Origin: Silicimonas sp.
Lineage (GTDB): Bacteria > Pseudomonadota > Alphaproteobacteria > Rhodobacterales > Rhodobacteraceae
Direction: 5' to 3'
Assembly: GCA_022826205.1 (NCBI GenBank)
Contig: JAJDVJ010000149.1
Span: 1 to 55,278 of the forward strand
DNA length: 55,278 nucleotides
The translations under genes were made by a program, and so were the position numbers. The stretch's first letter is position 1. The number at the start of each line of letters is the position of its first letter. Positions 35,384-43,381 of this stretch are shown here, piece by piece. The notes beneath the pieces were generated by a model, which was not told where the DNA came from, made no database searches, and saw nothing but the letters and a program-made list of their open reading frames with translations.

Positions 35384-35389
35384 CGGTCC

Positions 35390-36870
35390 CGGAGAGAAAG
35401 TAGAGCTAGCGGCTTTGCTCCAGTCATTGGCGCATAGGATGTAATAGTGGCGCGTCGCGCAACTAAACTGTGCAACCACGTGACCCTGCAATATGGCCGC
35501 CTTGGTAACGCGTGTCTCTTTTGCGCCCCCAACGGCATGAGTGAAACGGGCGACCAATTGCAGGGCCGACTGGAGGATTCCGTCTGAACGCGCAGTTCCG
35601 ATCTCTGCACGAATCACACCCGCCCAGCTTGATGAATCTCTGCGCTGTCTCTGGGCGAAATCGGTCCGAGCAGGGTTGGGTTTCCGTCAAACCAGCCCGT
35701 GGATCCTACCAAATTAGCCGTCATGGCAAAATACATTCGGCCGTGGTGTTCGCGAAGGCAGGGTACCTCGGCCAGTTCTACGGCAAGTTTTGCGGCGGGG
35801 CGATTTCGTCGACAGTCATTCCTTCATCCATGCCGTTGCGCGACATCGACGACATGGCGGATCGCGTCGCAATAGTCGGTCAGAAATTCCTCGATCGCTC
35901 CCGCACCGATACACGGCTTGATGTGGCCTGGGTCAAGAAATTCAGGCTCAAACGCCATGAGGACATCCATAGTGTCCGCCCAGGCACAAACATCCCGGTA
36001 GGCCGTTCCTCGCATGACGTAGGGGTTGGGGAATGAACGGAAGCAATTGTCGCCCGAAATCGGCACATTCTTTCTTTTCGAGATGCGAGACGACCATGCG
36101 GTCGGGCAATTCACCCGGCGCCATGGCGAATTCCAGATCACCACCGCAAAGCGTGAGTTTTTGCCCTCTTTCCCTATCCGCCGGGTCGGCGGCAGGGAAC
36201 CCGCGCACTTGCACTTCAGCGGGCGATCACCGGGGCCAACTCCGATGCCGACGATTTCGTCGAGGTAGCTCAGTCCAATGCCGAACTGTCGCTTGGTACG
36301 CACCGGCATGGCCTTGACGGTTTGCAAGTGATCCGATGCAACGAACAGCGAGTCACTCGAATGCTCATCACTGGCGAGGATCACCTCCCTCGGCAAGAAA
36401 CGTTGGCACACGACACGTGATCGCGGTGCGATTGGGTGAAGATGGTCGTTGCCACCCGAAGGTGGGCAATCTTTCGGAACTCCGCCAGGATATACTCTGC
36501 CGCCTTCGTGATCTCAGTCGTATCGACGAAGATCACGGCGCCATCTCCGACGATCGCATACAGGTTGGCAAGAGAGATTGCATCGTTCAACCAAAACGCC
36601 ATGGCGCCCGGACATATGACAACTGTTTCCTTCATCTCGAAGTCGGGAAGGCGGTCGACGCAATTTTGCAGCCTTTCCGTAATTTTCTGTGGAGATGTGC
36701 GTCCGAGTTGAACATGGGGGACGCGATCCGTTGCGGCAGGTTGCGCGCGGCCTCGCTTTGGCAGCTTGGTCACTCGCGACATTGACGAAAACGCCCCCGG
36801 AACAAACACGACCGCCGCAAATAGGCTAAGCGCTATTCGGTTTGCCGAAAGTATGGAGGACTTGATCCGG
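35390..36870 (-). pseudogene. Alkyl sulfatase (BDS1/SdsA-type metallo-beta-lactamase fold), decayed
   Basis: Pieces in successive minus-strand frames line up with an alkyl sulfatase. They are LANLYAIVGDGAVIFVDTTE and FTQSHRDHVS (first metal His now Gln), then NCFRSFPNPYVMRGTAYRDVCAWADTMDVLMAF, then GMTVDEIAPPQNLP, TETQPCSDRFRPETAQRFIKLGG, and finally RHYYILCANDW. The frames are separated by shifts and stops (at least one near 36410, one near 35823 and several TAG/TGA after that), and parts are missing. The normal protein is about 650 residues. The gene once cleaved sulfate from alkyl or aryl esters, matching the island's intact sulfatase. Confidence 0.75.
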
Positions 36871-36906
36871 ATGGTCCTCTCGGATTTGCCTGGCTTGATC
36901 CTTGAG

Positions 36907-37680
36907 CTACTGGGCAGCAACCGCAGACGGTTCGGCTGCCGAAAATGCAATCAGATCGGCGACGGTCAAATCGCTCCCCTGCCTTTCGAACATCTGTATG
37001 TATTCAACCATGGTGTGGGAATGTTCGCGCATCATTCCCTCTGCTCGGACGGGGTCGCCCTTTTCGATGGCTTCGTAGATGACCATATGCTGGGCAATCC
37101 CCAACCGCATACGAAACAAGCCGCGTTCGAAATGCTCAGGAGTGTCATCGACCGAGCGGTCGAACACCATGGACCCTACCGCCAACATCGGCAGATGGCT
37201 GATTTGCTCACAAGTATAACCAACATATTCGTTTCCGCACCCAGCCAGAATTGAACCATGGAAAATTTTGTTGGCAGCGTGCGCCACTTTAAGCACGGCA
37301 CTGTCTTGTGTTCCGATCTTTATGAGCTTCTCAATCGCGTCCTCTCCGGATTTGATCGCAGCATCCATGTTGGGCAAGAACTCATGGCGATTGGGGTTTT
37401 GCGCCATCAGCCGGGCAGCAAGGCTTTCGAGATGTCCGCGGACCTCAACTGCCTGAAGGATATCTTCCACCGTTGGGCTCTGAACGAGGTACCCGCGACC
37501 TTCGCCCCTGCGGATGATGCCTTCTCGCTCCAACAGGCGCAAAGCCAGCCTGACGGGCGTCCTTGAGACCTTGTGCGTTTCGCAAAGCTGCGCTTCAGAC
37601 AGACGCTCTCCAGATTCGTAGGCGCCCAAAATGATGTCCTGGCGTATGCGGCTGGCAATTTCAGAGTCGATGGATTCCAT
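36907..37680 (-). CDS. GntR-family regulator with FCD domain, probable island regulator
   Basis: This 257-residue regulator has an N-terminal winged helix (residues 5-70: ASRIRQDIILGAYESGERLSEAQLCETHKVSRTPVRLALRLLEREGII) and a helical FCD ligand domain (about 75-220) that usually binds an organic acid with a metal. The start MESIDSEI was chosen because it precedes the first helix. The longer frame would read through an operator copy at 37697-37709, only 16 bp upstream. That site suggests autorepression. It is divergent from the tandem DctP genes, which have another copy in front. Confidence 0.9.
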   Translation of the reverse strand: MESIDSEIASRIRQDIILGAYESGERLSEAQLCETHKVSRTPVRLALRLLEREGIIRRGEGRGYLVQSPTVEDILQAVEVRGHLESLAARLMAQNPNRHEFLPNMDAAIKSGEDAIEKLIKIGTQDSAVLKVAHAANKIFHGSILAGCGNEYVGYTCEQISHLPMLAVGSMVFDRSVDDTPEHFERGLFRMRLGIAQHMVIYEAIEKGDPVRAEGMMREHSHTMVEYIQMFERQGSDLTVADLIAFSAAEPSAVAAQ

Positions 37681-37696
37681 CCTTCCATAGAAAAAT

Positions 37697-37833
37697 TTTG
37701 GGATCCCAATGTCAAGAAGATCGGGAGTTCCACCGAATTTCCGCAAAATCGACTTGAAATGGGATCCCGTATGTGCAGACTGATATGTATACCGTGAGTT
37801 TTGGGGCTGCTGTGATTCTTCTTGGGATCCTAA
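37697..37833. promoter_or_regulatory. Three GntR-type operator copies between gntR and dctP genes
   Basis: The 193-bp divergent region holds TTTGGGATCCCAA (37697-37709), AATGGGATCCCGT (37758-37770) and CTTGGGATCCTAA (37821-37833). Centres are 61 and 63 bp apart, six helical turns, which would allow cooperative binding or looping. The first overlaps the regulator's own start region; the last lies 40 bp upstream of the first dctP gene. Together with the pair at 29464-29497 these define a consensus TTGGGATCCYAA. Confidence 0.72.
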
Positions 37834-37873
37834 ATACTCTATCCAACCCGCCTGACGTTAGGAGGAAACAAGT

Positions 37874-38881
37874 ATGACGAAAACGAGTTTCAGCCTTGCA
37901 GTAGCTTTATGTGCAGTGCTTGGAAGCACCGCCCTGTCGGCCACTGCCGAAGAGCTCAGCGTCGCGACCTTCGTCCCACCGCAGCACCATACCAATACTG
38001 GCATGTTTGCCTGGTTCGGGGAGGAGATTGAAAGGCGGTCTGGTGGCAGCCTGACAATGAAATTGTACCCGGCCGGGCAACTTGGCGCCGGCCCGGTTCA
38101 GCAGTACAAGCGCGTGGTCGAAGGCGTCGCCGACATCGTATTTGGTGTTTCCGCCTACACGCCTGCGATCTTCCCAAAGTCGATGTTGGCGATCTTGCCT
38201 GGCAAGGCAGAAAACGCTGATCAATCGACCCGTGCAATCTGGCGAGTTTTCGACGAGCACCTCGCCGACGAATACGGCGAGGTGAAAGTGTTGGCCGTCG
38301 GAACCGTTGCCGGAAACCTATTTGCTGCGACCCGTGACGTGTCCACTATGGAGGGCTTGAAAGGTGCCAAGCTAGTTCCGTTTGCCGCAATGACAACACC
38401 AATTGTCGAGGCGCTTGGCGCAGTCCCGGTCCAGATGCCGGTGACAGAGATGTACACGGGACTGTCGACCGGCACGATCGATGCCACGACGGCCTCGTAC
38501 AACAATATCACGCCGCCTTGGAATTTCTGGGACGTGTCTACTTACGTGGTGGAGAATGTTCCTACCACTTTCGCCGTTACCTACGCGCTCATGAACAAAG
38601 AACGTTACATGAGCCTGTCGGACGAGCATCGTGCCATAATCGACGAATTGGCAGGTCTGCCAATGTCTCTCGAACTGGCCAAGTCATTCGACGGGGCCGA
38701 CGACCGCTCCAAGAAAATGATTGCCGAGGCAGAGAAGGGCTACCATTGGATCGTCGTGTCGGACGAAGAGCGCGCCAGGATGGATGCTGCGGTCCAGAAA
38801 GGCCTGAATGCGATCTTCGCCGATTACGGAAGCAAGGGCATCACCAATGCCCGAGAAATCTACGAAACACTAAACCAGTAA
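37874..38881 (+). CDS. DctP-family TRAP solute-binding protein, first of a tandem pair
   Basis: This 335-residue periplasmic protein has a signal peptide cut near residue 25 (SATA|EEL) and the DctP fold. Typical segments are GEEIERRSGGSLTMKLYPAGQLGAGPVQQYKRVVEG and MYTGLSTGTIDATTASYNNITP. It begins an operon 40 bp after a GntR operator copy. The next gene is a close paralogue. No DctQ or DctM gene lies beside them, so it must use the fused permease in the same island or one elsewhere. Confidence 0.9.
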   Translation: MTKTSFSLAVALCAVLGSTALSATAEELSVATFVPPQHHTNTGMFAWFGEEIERRSGGSLTMKLYPAGQLGAGPVQQYKRVVEGVADIVFGVSAYTPAIFPKSMLAILPGKAENADQSTRAIWRVFDEHLADEYGEVKVLAVGTVAGNLFAATRDVSTMEGLKGAKLVPFAAMTTPIVEALGAVPVQMPVTEMYTGLSTGTIDATTASYNNITPPWNFWDVSTYVVENVPTTFAVTYALMNKERYMSLSDEHRAIIDELAGLPMSLELAKSFDGADDRSKKMIAEAEKGYHWIVVSDEERARMDAAVQKGLNAIFADYGSKGITNAREIYETLNQ

Positions 38882-38940
38882 GAAAATTGGTGAGCGCGCC
38901 GACAAAGAATCGGAGCCCCCAACAACAAAGGAGAATGAAG

Positions 38941-39957
38941 ATGATCAAACGGTTTGCTGTGATTGCAGCGTTTATCGGCGTATCGGGGATATCTGGCCAA
39001 TCCGTGACAGCAGAAGAGCTAAGCGTCGGGACCTTTGTGCCGCCTTCCCACGAAACCAATGTTGGAATGTTCAAGTGGTTTGGTGAAGAGATCGAAAAAC
39101 GGTCCGGCGGAACGCTGACCATGAAGCTCTACCCGGCGGGACAGTTGGGTGCCGGTCCTGTCCAGCAATACAAGCGCACCATCGAAGGCGTTGCCGACAT
39201 TACATTTGGCGTTGCTGCGTTGACTCCTACTATCTTCCCAAAGACCATGCTGGCGATCCTTCCTGGCAAGGCCACGAACCCTGTCGACTCAACCGAGCGT
39301 CTGTGGGCAATCTACGACGAATACCTTGCAGATGAATGGTCCGAGGTGAAGGTTCTGGCTATCGGCAACCCTGCGGGCAGCCTGTTGGTTGGAAACAGGA
39401 ACGTCTCAACCATGGAAGGAATGAAAGGCGCAAAAATTGTTCCTTTTGCGGCAACGACCACCCCTGCGATTCAAGGGATGGGAGCTGTCCCGGTCGCGCT
39501 GCCAGTTGACGAGCACTACACAGGCTTAAGCACTGGCCTGATCGACGTAGTCGTGACCTCGGTCAACAACCTGATGCCGCCCTGGAACCTGGATGAAGTT
39601 GCCGACTACGCCATCGACAATACACCCGCAACATTCCAGGTCACCTTTGCGATCATGAACAAGGAACGTTACGAGGGCCTGTCGGACGAACACAAGGCGA
39701 TTATCGACGATCTGGCAGGATTGCCGATGTCGCTCGAGCTGGCCAAGTCGTTTCAGGGTGCAGACGACGTAGCGAGGGTATGGATCGAGGACAACCTTTC
39801 AACTGGTGGATTGGACTTCGAATGGATAGTCACCTCAGACGAGGAGCGCGCCAAGATGGAGGCCGCCATCGCGGCTAGCATGGACGAAATCTACGCCGAT
39901 TACGCCGAGAGGGGCATTCCGAATGCAAGAGAAATCTACGAGGCGCTGAACCGATAG
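38941..39957 (+). CDS. DctP-family TRAP solute-binding protein, second of a tandem pair
   Basis: This 338-residue paralogue shares most of its sequence with the preceding protein; for example, both have EELSV-TFVPP and SGG-LTMKLYPAGQLGAGPVQQYKR. AAGGAG (38928-38933) sits 7 bases before ATG 38941; a second ATG at 38935 is too close to it. The cleft residues differ (DEHYTGLSTGLIDVVVTSVNNLMPPWN against EMYTGLSTGTIDATTASYNNITPPWN), so the two may bind different but related ligands. It is followed by a hairpin. Confidence 0.9.
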   Translation: MIKRFAVIAAFIGVSGISGQSVTAEELSVGTFVPPSHETNVGMFKWFGEEIEKRSGGTLTMKLYPAGQLGAGPVQQYKRTIEGVADITFGVAALTPTIFPKTMLAILPGKATNPVDSTERLWAIYDEYLADEWSEVKVLAIGNPAGSLLVGNRNVSTMEGMKGAKIVPFAATTTPAIQGMGAVPVALPVDEHYTGLSTGLIDVVVTSVNNLMPPWNLDEVADYAIDNTPATFQVTFAIMNKERYEGLSDEHKAIIDDLAGLPMSLELAKSFQGADDVARVWIEDNLSTGGLDFEWIVTSDEERAKMEAAIAASMDEIYADYAERGIPNAREIYEALNR

Positions 39958-39970
39958 CGCCAGAAAATGT

Positions 39971-40002
39971 CTGACGCGCCGAACCGCAGTTCGGGGCGTC
40001 AG
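39971..40002 (+). terminator. Hairpin after the tandem dctP genes
   Basis: CTGACGCGCCGAAC pairs with GTTCGGGGCGTCAG around a CGCA loop, a 14-bp stem with one mismatch, 14 bp after the second dctP stop. Only a weak T-rich stretch (AATTTC) follows. It may reduce read-through into the GST gene or stabilise the upstream mRNA. Confidence 0.65.
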
Positions 40003-40040
40003 AGCCAATTTCAACGCTCGCTTGCCCAGGAGATCCAGCC

Positions 40041-40802
40041 ATGGTCGTTGTCGTTCCCACCAACAAGTCAGTTGAGGCTTTCGAAGGTCTTCATCTCTAT
40101 CATGGCGCGATTTCAAATTGTTCTATGCGCGTGCGCATGACTCTGATCGAGAAGGGGCTGGACTGGACCAGTCACCACATCGATCTAAAGAAGAAAGAAA
40201 ATATTTCGGAAGAGTATTTTGGGATCAATCCCAACGGGTTGGTTCCGACGCTGGTCGACAATGGCGTGGTGCATATCGAGTCGAATGACATCATAGACTA
40301 CTTGGATGAAACCTACCCCGAACCGACCCTGAGGGCAAAGGACAACGACGCAATGATGCAGTGGCTCCACTTGGCCGCGGGTATTCATGTGCCCGCCTGC
40401 AAGCCGTACGTTTATGCAACCAAGATCGCCAAAAAGCTGAAGAAAACACCGGAAGAGCAGGCGAAGTACGACGCTTTGCAGGAAAACCAAGAGCTTAAGG
40501 AATTTCACGCCAAACACGCAGGCGGCAAACAGTTCAGCACCAGCGATTTCGACAAGGCAAGAGCGATCCTTGGTGCCTGTTTCACGAAGTTAGAGGTGAC
40601 CCTTGAAGATCGCGAGTGGATCATGGGCGATCAGTTCACGTTGGCTGATATTTCATGGATACCGTTGTATTTTGTGATTTTCGGTTGTGGCTTTTCTTTC
40701 GAAAGTTATCCGAACATCCGCAGATGGGCCGCAGCTCTTGAGGTGAAGCAGAGCTATCAAGAGGGAATTCTGAAATGGTGCCCTGATTTTTCCAAGGTCT
40801 AG
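40041..40802 (+). CDS. Glutathione S-transferase family protein
   Basis: This 253-residue protein has a thioredoxin-like N-terminal half (LHLYHGAISNCSMRVRMTLIEKGLDW, then GINPNGLVPTLVDNG and the glutathione-binding ESNDIIDYLDE) and a helical C-terminal half with FTLADISWIPL. The CSMRVR segment resembles GSTs that act on aromatic ethers, but this is too little to assign beta-etherase activity. It lies in the island after the dctP genes and may detoxify or cleave the imported compound. Confidence 0.85.
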   Translation: MVVVVPTNKSVEAFEGLHLYHGAISNCSMRVRMTLIEKGLDWTSHHIDLKKKENISEEYFGINPNGLVPTLVDNGVVHIESNDIIDYLDETYPEPTLRAKDNDAMMQWLHLAAGIHVPACKPYVYATKIAKKLKKTPEEQAKYDALQENQELKEFHAKHAGGKQFSTSDFDKARAILGACFTKLEVTLEDREWIMGDQFTLADISWIPLYFVIFGCGFSFESYPNIRRWAAALEVKQSYQEGILKWCPDFSKV

Positions 40803-40978
40803 GCACGGGATCCAGGAAAACCGATGATCAGCAAAAACGGATTGGCAGTCTGATTAGCGTGTTGGACGAGGGCTGACCTGCGTCGCATTGGTTGGTGGCG
40901 GCCAAATCTAGTTCAAGCCCACCTGGTGTTGAGTTTTCAAAGCTCTATAGCGCAGCACTCGACTTAGAAGGATCAGAA

Positions 40979-42019
40979 ATGCGGTATCGTCGTCTTGGCC
41001 AAAGTGGCTTGTTTGTTTCGGAACTTTGCCTTGGCACAATGACGTTTGGCGGTTCCGACGACGTATGGGGCCAAATCGGTCAACTTCAACAAGATGCAGC
41101 CAACGATCTGGTTCGAACGGCCCTCGATGCCGGTGTGAATTTCTTCGACACCGCGAACGTCTATGCTGGTGGAAACAGCGAAAAAATCCTGGGACAGTCG
41201 CTGAAAGACATCGGCGCGAACAGGGGCGAAATTGTGATCGCGACGAAAGTGCACGGCCAGATGGGGGAAGGTCCCAATGCACGTGGCACTTCCCGCTACC
41301 ACATCTTGAGTCAAGTTGAGGCCAGTCTAGAGCGACTGCAGGTGGACCATATAGATCTTTACCAGATCCACGGTTTTGACCCCGCCACTCCGATTGAAGA
41401 AACATTGGATGCCTTGGATTTGTTGGTCTCCAATGGTACCATTCGTTACTATGGATTGTCGAACTGGGCCGCTTGGCAGGTCATGAAGGCCATCGGCATT
41501 GCGGCTGCAAAGAACCTCCCCAACATTGTTTCTCTGCAGGCCTACTATACGCTAGCGGGACGTGATCTGGAGCGTGAGATCGTGCCAATGCTGTTGTCGG
41601 AGGGTGTCGGGCTGATGGTATGGAGTCCTCTTGCCGGTGGATTTTTGTCAGGCAAATTTGACCGAGAGGGCAAAGCAGCGGAAGGGCGCCGAGTCAATTT
41701 CGATTTTCCGCCACTCAACAAGGAACGCGCTTTCGCAGCTATTGAAGTAATGCGTGAACTGGCCAGGGACATCGGCTGTACTGTGCCCCAAATTGCCATC
41801 GCATGGCTGTTGCATCAAAAGGCGGTGACGAGCGTCATCGTAGGTGCAAAGCGGGTCGAACAGCTTTCGGATACGCTCGGATCAGTCAACGTTTCACTTT
41901 CAAATGATCACCTCAGTGCGCTAGCCGCGGTTACCGATTTGTCACCTGAATACCCAGGATGGATGCTCGCGTTTCAAAATGAATACCGTTCGAAGCTGAT
42001 GGAAGATCAGTTGCGATAA
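40979..42019 (+). CDS. Aldo/keto reductase
   Basis: This 346-residue NADPH-dependent reductase has the full AKR tetrad: D57 (FFDTANVY), Y62, K90 (IATKVHG) and H131 (LYQIHGFD). The C-terminal cofactor-binding region includes VTSVIVGAKRVEQL. The start MRYRRLGQSG was chosen as the family N-terminus. It is the last gene before the right edge of the putative island. Its substrate is probably an aldehyde or ketone made in the island's pathway. Confidence 0.9.
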   Translation: MRYRRLGQSGLFVSELCLGTMTFGGSDDVWGQIGQLQQDAANDLVRTALDAGVNFFDTANVYAGGNSEKILGQSLKDIGANRGEIVIATKVHGQMGEGPNARGTSRYHILSQVEASLERLQVDHIDLYQIHGFDPATPIEETLDALDLLVSNGTIRYYGLSNWAAWQVMKAIGIAAAKNLPNIVSLQAYYTLAGRDLEREIVPMLLSEGVGLMVWSPLAGGFLSGKFDREGKAAEGRRVNFDFPPLNKERAFAAIEVMRELARDIGCTVPQIAIAWLLHQKAVTSVIVGAKRVEQLSDTLGSVNVSLSNDHLSALAAVTDLSPEYPGWMLAFQNEYRSKLMEDQLR

Positions 42020-42061
42020 GGAAAAATTTTTCTGACACGCCACCACTGATCGCAATACGCG

Positions 42062-42185
42062 TGCTACCTGCGCCGAAGCTCACTCGCCAGGCTACGCACC
42101 AGAAAGCTCAAGGTGCTGCTGGCTGCGGCGCCGCATGAGGGGATCGATCTAGGACGTCCACGCGAATTCGGACGCGACGTCCTTT
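42062..42185 (+). pseudogene. 3' part of a VapB-type antitoxin-like gene
   Basis: The frame ending at TGA 42183-42185 reads RRSSLARLRTRKLKVLLAAA, then PHEGIDLGRPREFGRDVL. The APxEGIDLxRPRxxGRDV ending is one I recognise from antitoxins encoded just before vapC. There is no start codon and no 5' half here; the likely 5' half is at 28750-28892. The stop overlaps the TTG start of vapC as TTGA, showing original coupling. Confidence 0.55.
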
Positions 42186-42580
42186 GAGTTTCCTGATCGA
42201 CATGGACATCACCTCGGAGGTGCGCAAGTGTGACCGCTGCGAGTCGGCCGTGGCGTCGTCGAGGACGATCTTTGACCCGGCCCATTGGTGCTTGGCGAGA
42301 TCCGCATGTGCGCGGAACTGGCGCGCCGTCACGATTCCCGACAGGCCGAAGCGCTCGAGGCATGGCTTGCCGAAGTGATGTCAGGCTACGGCGATCGCGT
42401 TCTGCCGGTCGATACATCTGCTGCGAGCAACGGAGCAGGAAGAATGTGATTGGAACGGTACCGGTTTTCGGTGCGCATTTGGCCGCGACTGCTAAGATCT
42501 ATGGCTTGACCCTTGCGACGCCCGGCGTGGCAGACTTTGCGGGGCTGGACGTGGATGTCCTGAATCCATTCGAAGCCTGA
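42184..42580 (+). pseudogene. VapC PIN-domain toxin, frameshifted
   Basis: Three frames in order match a VapC ribonuclease: SFLIDMDITSEVRKCDRCESAVAS, then LGEIRMCAELARRHDSRQAEALEAWLAEVMSGYGDRVLPVD, then FGAHLAATAKIYGLTLATPGVADFAGLDVDVLNPFEA. At least two frameshifts and a short deletion separate them. The first PIN Asp (FLID) and the GEIR Glu are kept, but no full-length product is possible. Loss of toxin activity would be expected once the antitoxin gene was split. Confidence 0.72.
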
Positions 42581-42698
42581 GGCAGCGCTGACCACGGAAG
42601 ATGAATTCCAGCCTCTCGATCAAGCTGTGAACATCGACATCAGGCGCACATCATACTGTTTGCGTTTCGGCCGAATATGGTATAGCGGGCGCTCATCC

Positions 42699-42730
42699 CA
42701 GCCGGGAAAATGATTGGCCCGGCTGTTTTT
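42699..42730 (+). terminator. Intrinsic terminator 65 bp upstream of acpP
   Basis: CAGCCGGG and CCCGGCTG form a perfect 8-bp stem, followed directly by TTTTT. It would stop transcription arriving from the island side. However, a plausible acpP promoter (-10 TATAGC near 42681) lies just upstream of it, so it could also attenuate acpP. Which role applies depends on the true start site. Confidence 0.75.
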
Positions 42731-42794
42731 CGTCCCTCGGGGACAGCAGGAAAATTCCGGGCCTATGATCCCGAGGAACTCGTGAGGTATTGAA

Positions 42795-43028
42795 ATGAGC
42801 GACATCGAAGATCGCACGCGCAAGATCGTGGTCGAACATTTGGGCGTTGAAGAGGGCAAGGTTTCGGACAGTGCCTCGTTTATCGACGATCTCGGTGCCG
42901 ACAGCCTTGATACCGTGGAGCTTGTAATGGCTTTCGAGGAAGAGTTCGGAATCGAGATTCCGGACGATGCGGCCGAGGCCATCCAGACTTTTGGTGACGC
43001 CGTGAAATTCATCAAGGATGCCACATAG
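42795..43028 (+). CDS. acpP: Acyl carrier protein
   Basis: This 77-residue acidic four-helix protein carries acyl chains on a phosphopantetheine arm attached to S37 in [13 protein letters not shown]. It is full-length and typical. It lies alone between two terminators and is separated from fabG by 15.6 kb and from fabF by 2.2 kb, although these genes are normally contiguous. It therefore needs its own promoter. Confidence 0.97.
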   Translation: MSDIEDRTRKIVVEHLGVEEGKVSDSASFIDDLGADSLDTVELVMAFEEEFGIEIPDDAAEAIQTFGDAVKFIKDAT

Positions 43029-43054
43029 CCACCTGAAGTGATGACGAGGAAGTT

Positions 43055-43086
43055 CGGCTCCTGACGATTCGGGAGCCGTTTTCTTG
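43055..43086 (+). terminator. Intrinsic terminator of acpP
   Basis: CGGCTCC and GGGAGCCG form a stem around TGACGATTC, followed by TTTTCTT, 27 bp after the acpP stop. With the upstream terminator it makes acpP a single-gene transcription unit. Confidence 0.85.
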
Positions 43087-43381
43087 ATTTGATGCCTTTC
43101 CCAGATGCCGCAAGCGGCGGAATCCTGCTCATTTGACTGGTCGCGCACGGCAGTAGGCGCATGGCCCAAAGAGTGATTTGGTTGCGGGCAGCCGAAGGTG
43201 CCTAGGCCGAGACAGTTCCTTAGCGCCGACTGGGCACCACGTGTGCGTTCCACGCGCGACCCACGCTTCGGCAATGTAGTCTGAGGTCGGACTCGAGCCT
43301 GACGAACCCGTTGAGCTCACGCCTCAACGTTCACGGGGCAGCGCCCCTTAGGCGCTATCTATAGGGCTTCCCAAATCGGTC

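Larger units (their letters stand above)
28893..42056. mobile_element. Putative 13.2-kb catabolic island inserted in an antitoxin gene
   Basis: The left flank carries the 5' half and the right flank the 3' half of what looks like one vapB-type gene. The pentamer ACGCG occurs at both edges (28888-28892 and 42057-42061), and both copies fall at the ETR / TRA point of the split protein. Inside are a TAXI-TRAP uptake system, a sulfatase, an alkylsulfatase pseudogene, a GntR regulator, two DctP proteins, a GST and an aldo/keto reductase. All GntR-type operator copies lie inside. No integrase, transposase or terminal inverted repeats are seen, so the entry mechanism is unknown. A pentamer alone would be weak; the split gene is the main argument. 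Confidence 0.5.

Noticed and set aside
35700-35715. A GGATCCTA sequence near the alkyl sulfatase pseudogene, similar to the GntR-type site.
   Set aside because: It lacks the TTGGG half (it reads CCGTGGATCCTACC) and is not in front of any gene, so it was not counted as an operator.
36766-37254. Plus-strand frame of 162 codons opposite the GntR gene.
   Set aside because: The minus-strand GntR/FCD protein is clearly the real product; the plus frame has no motif.
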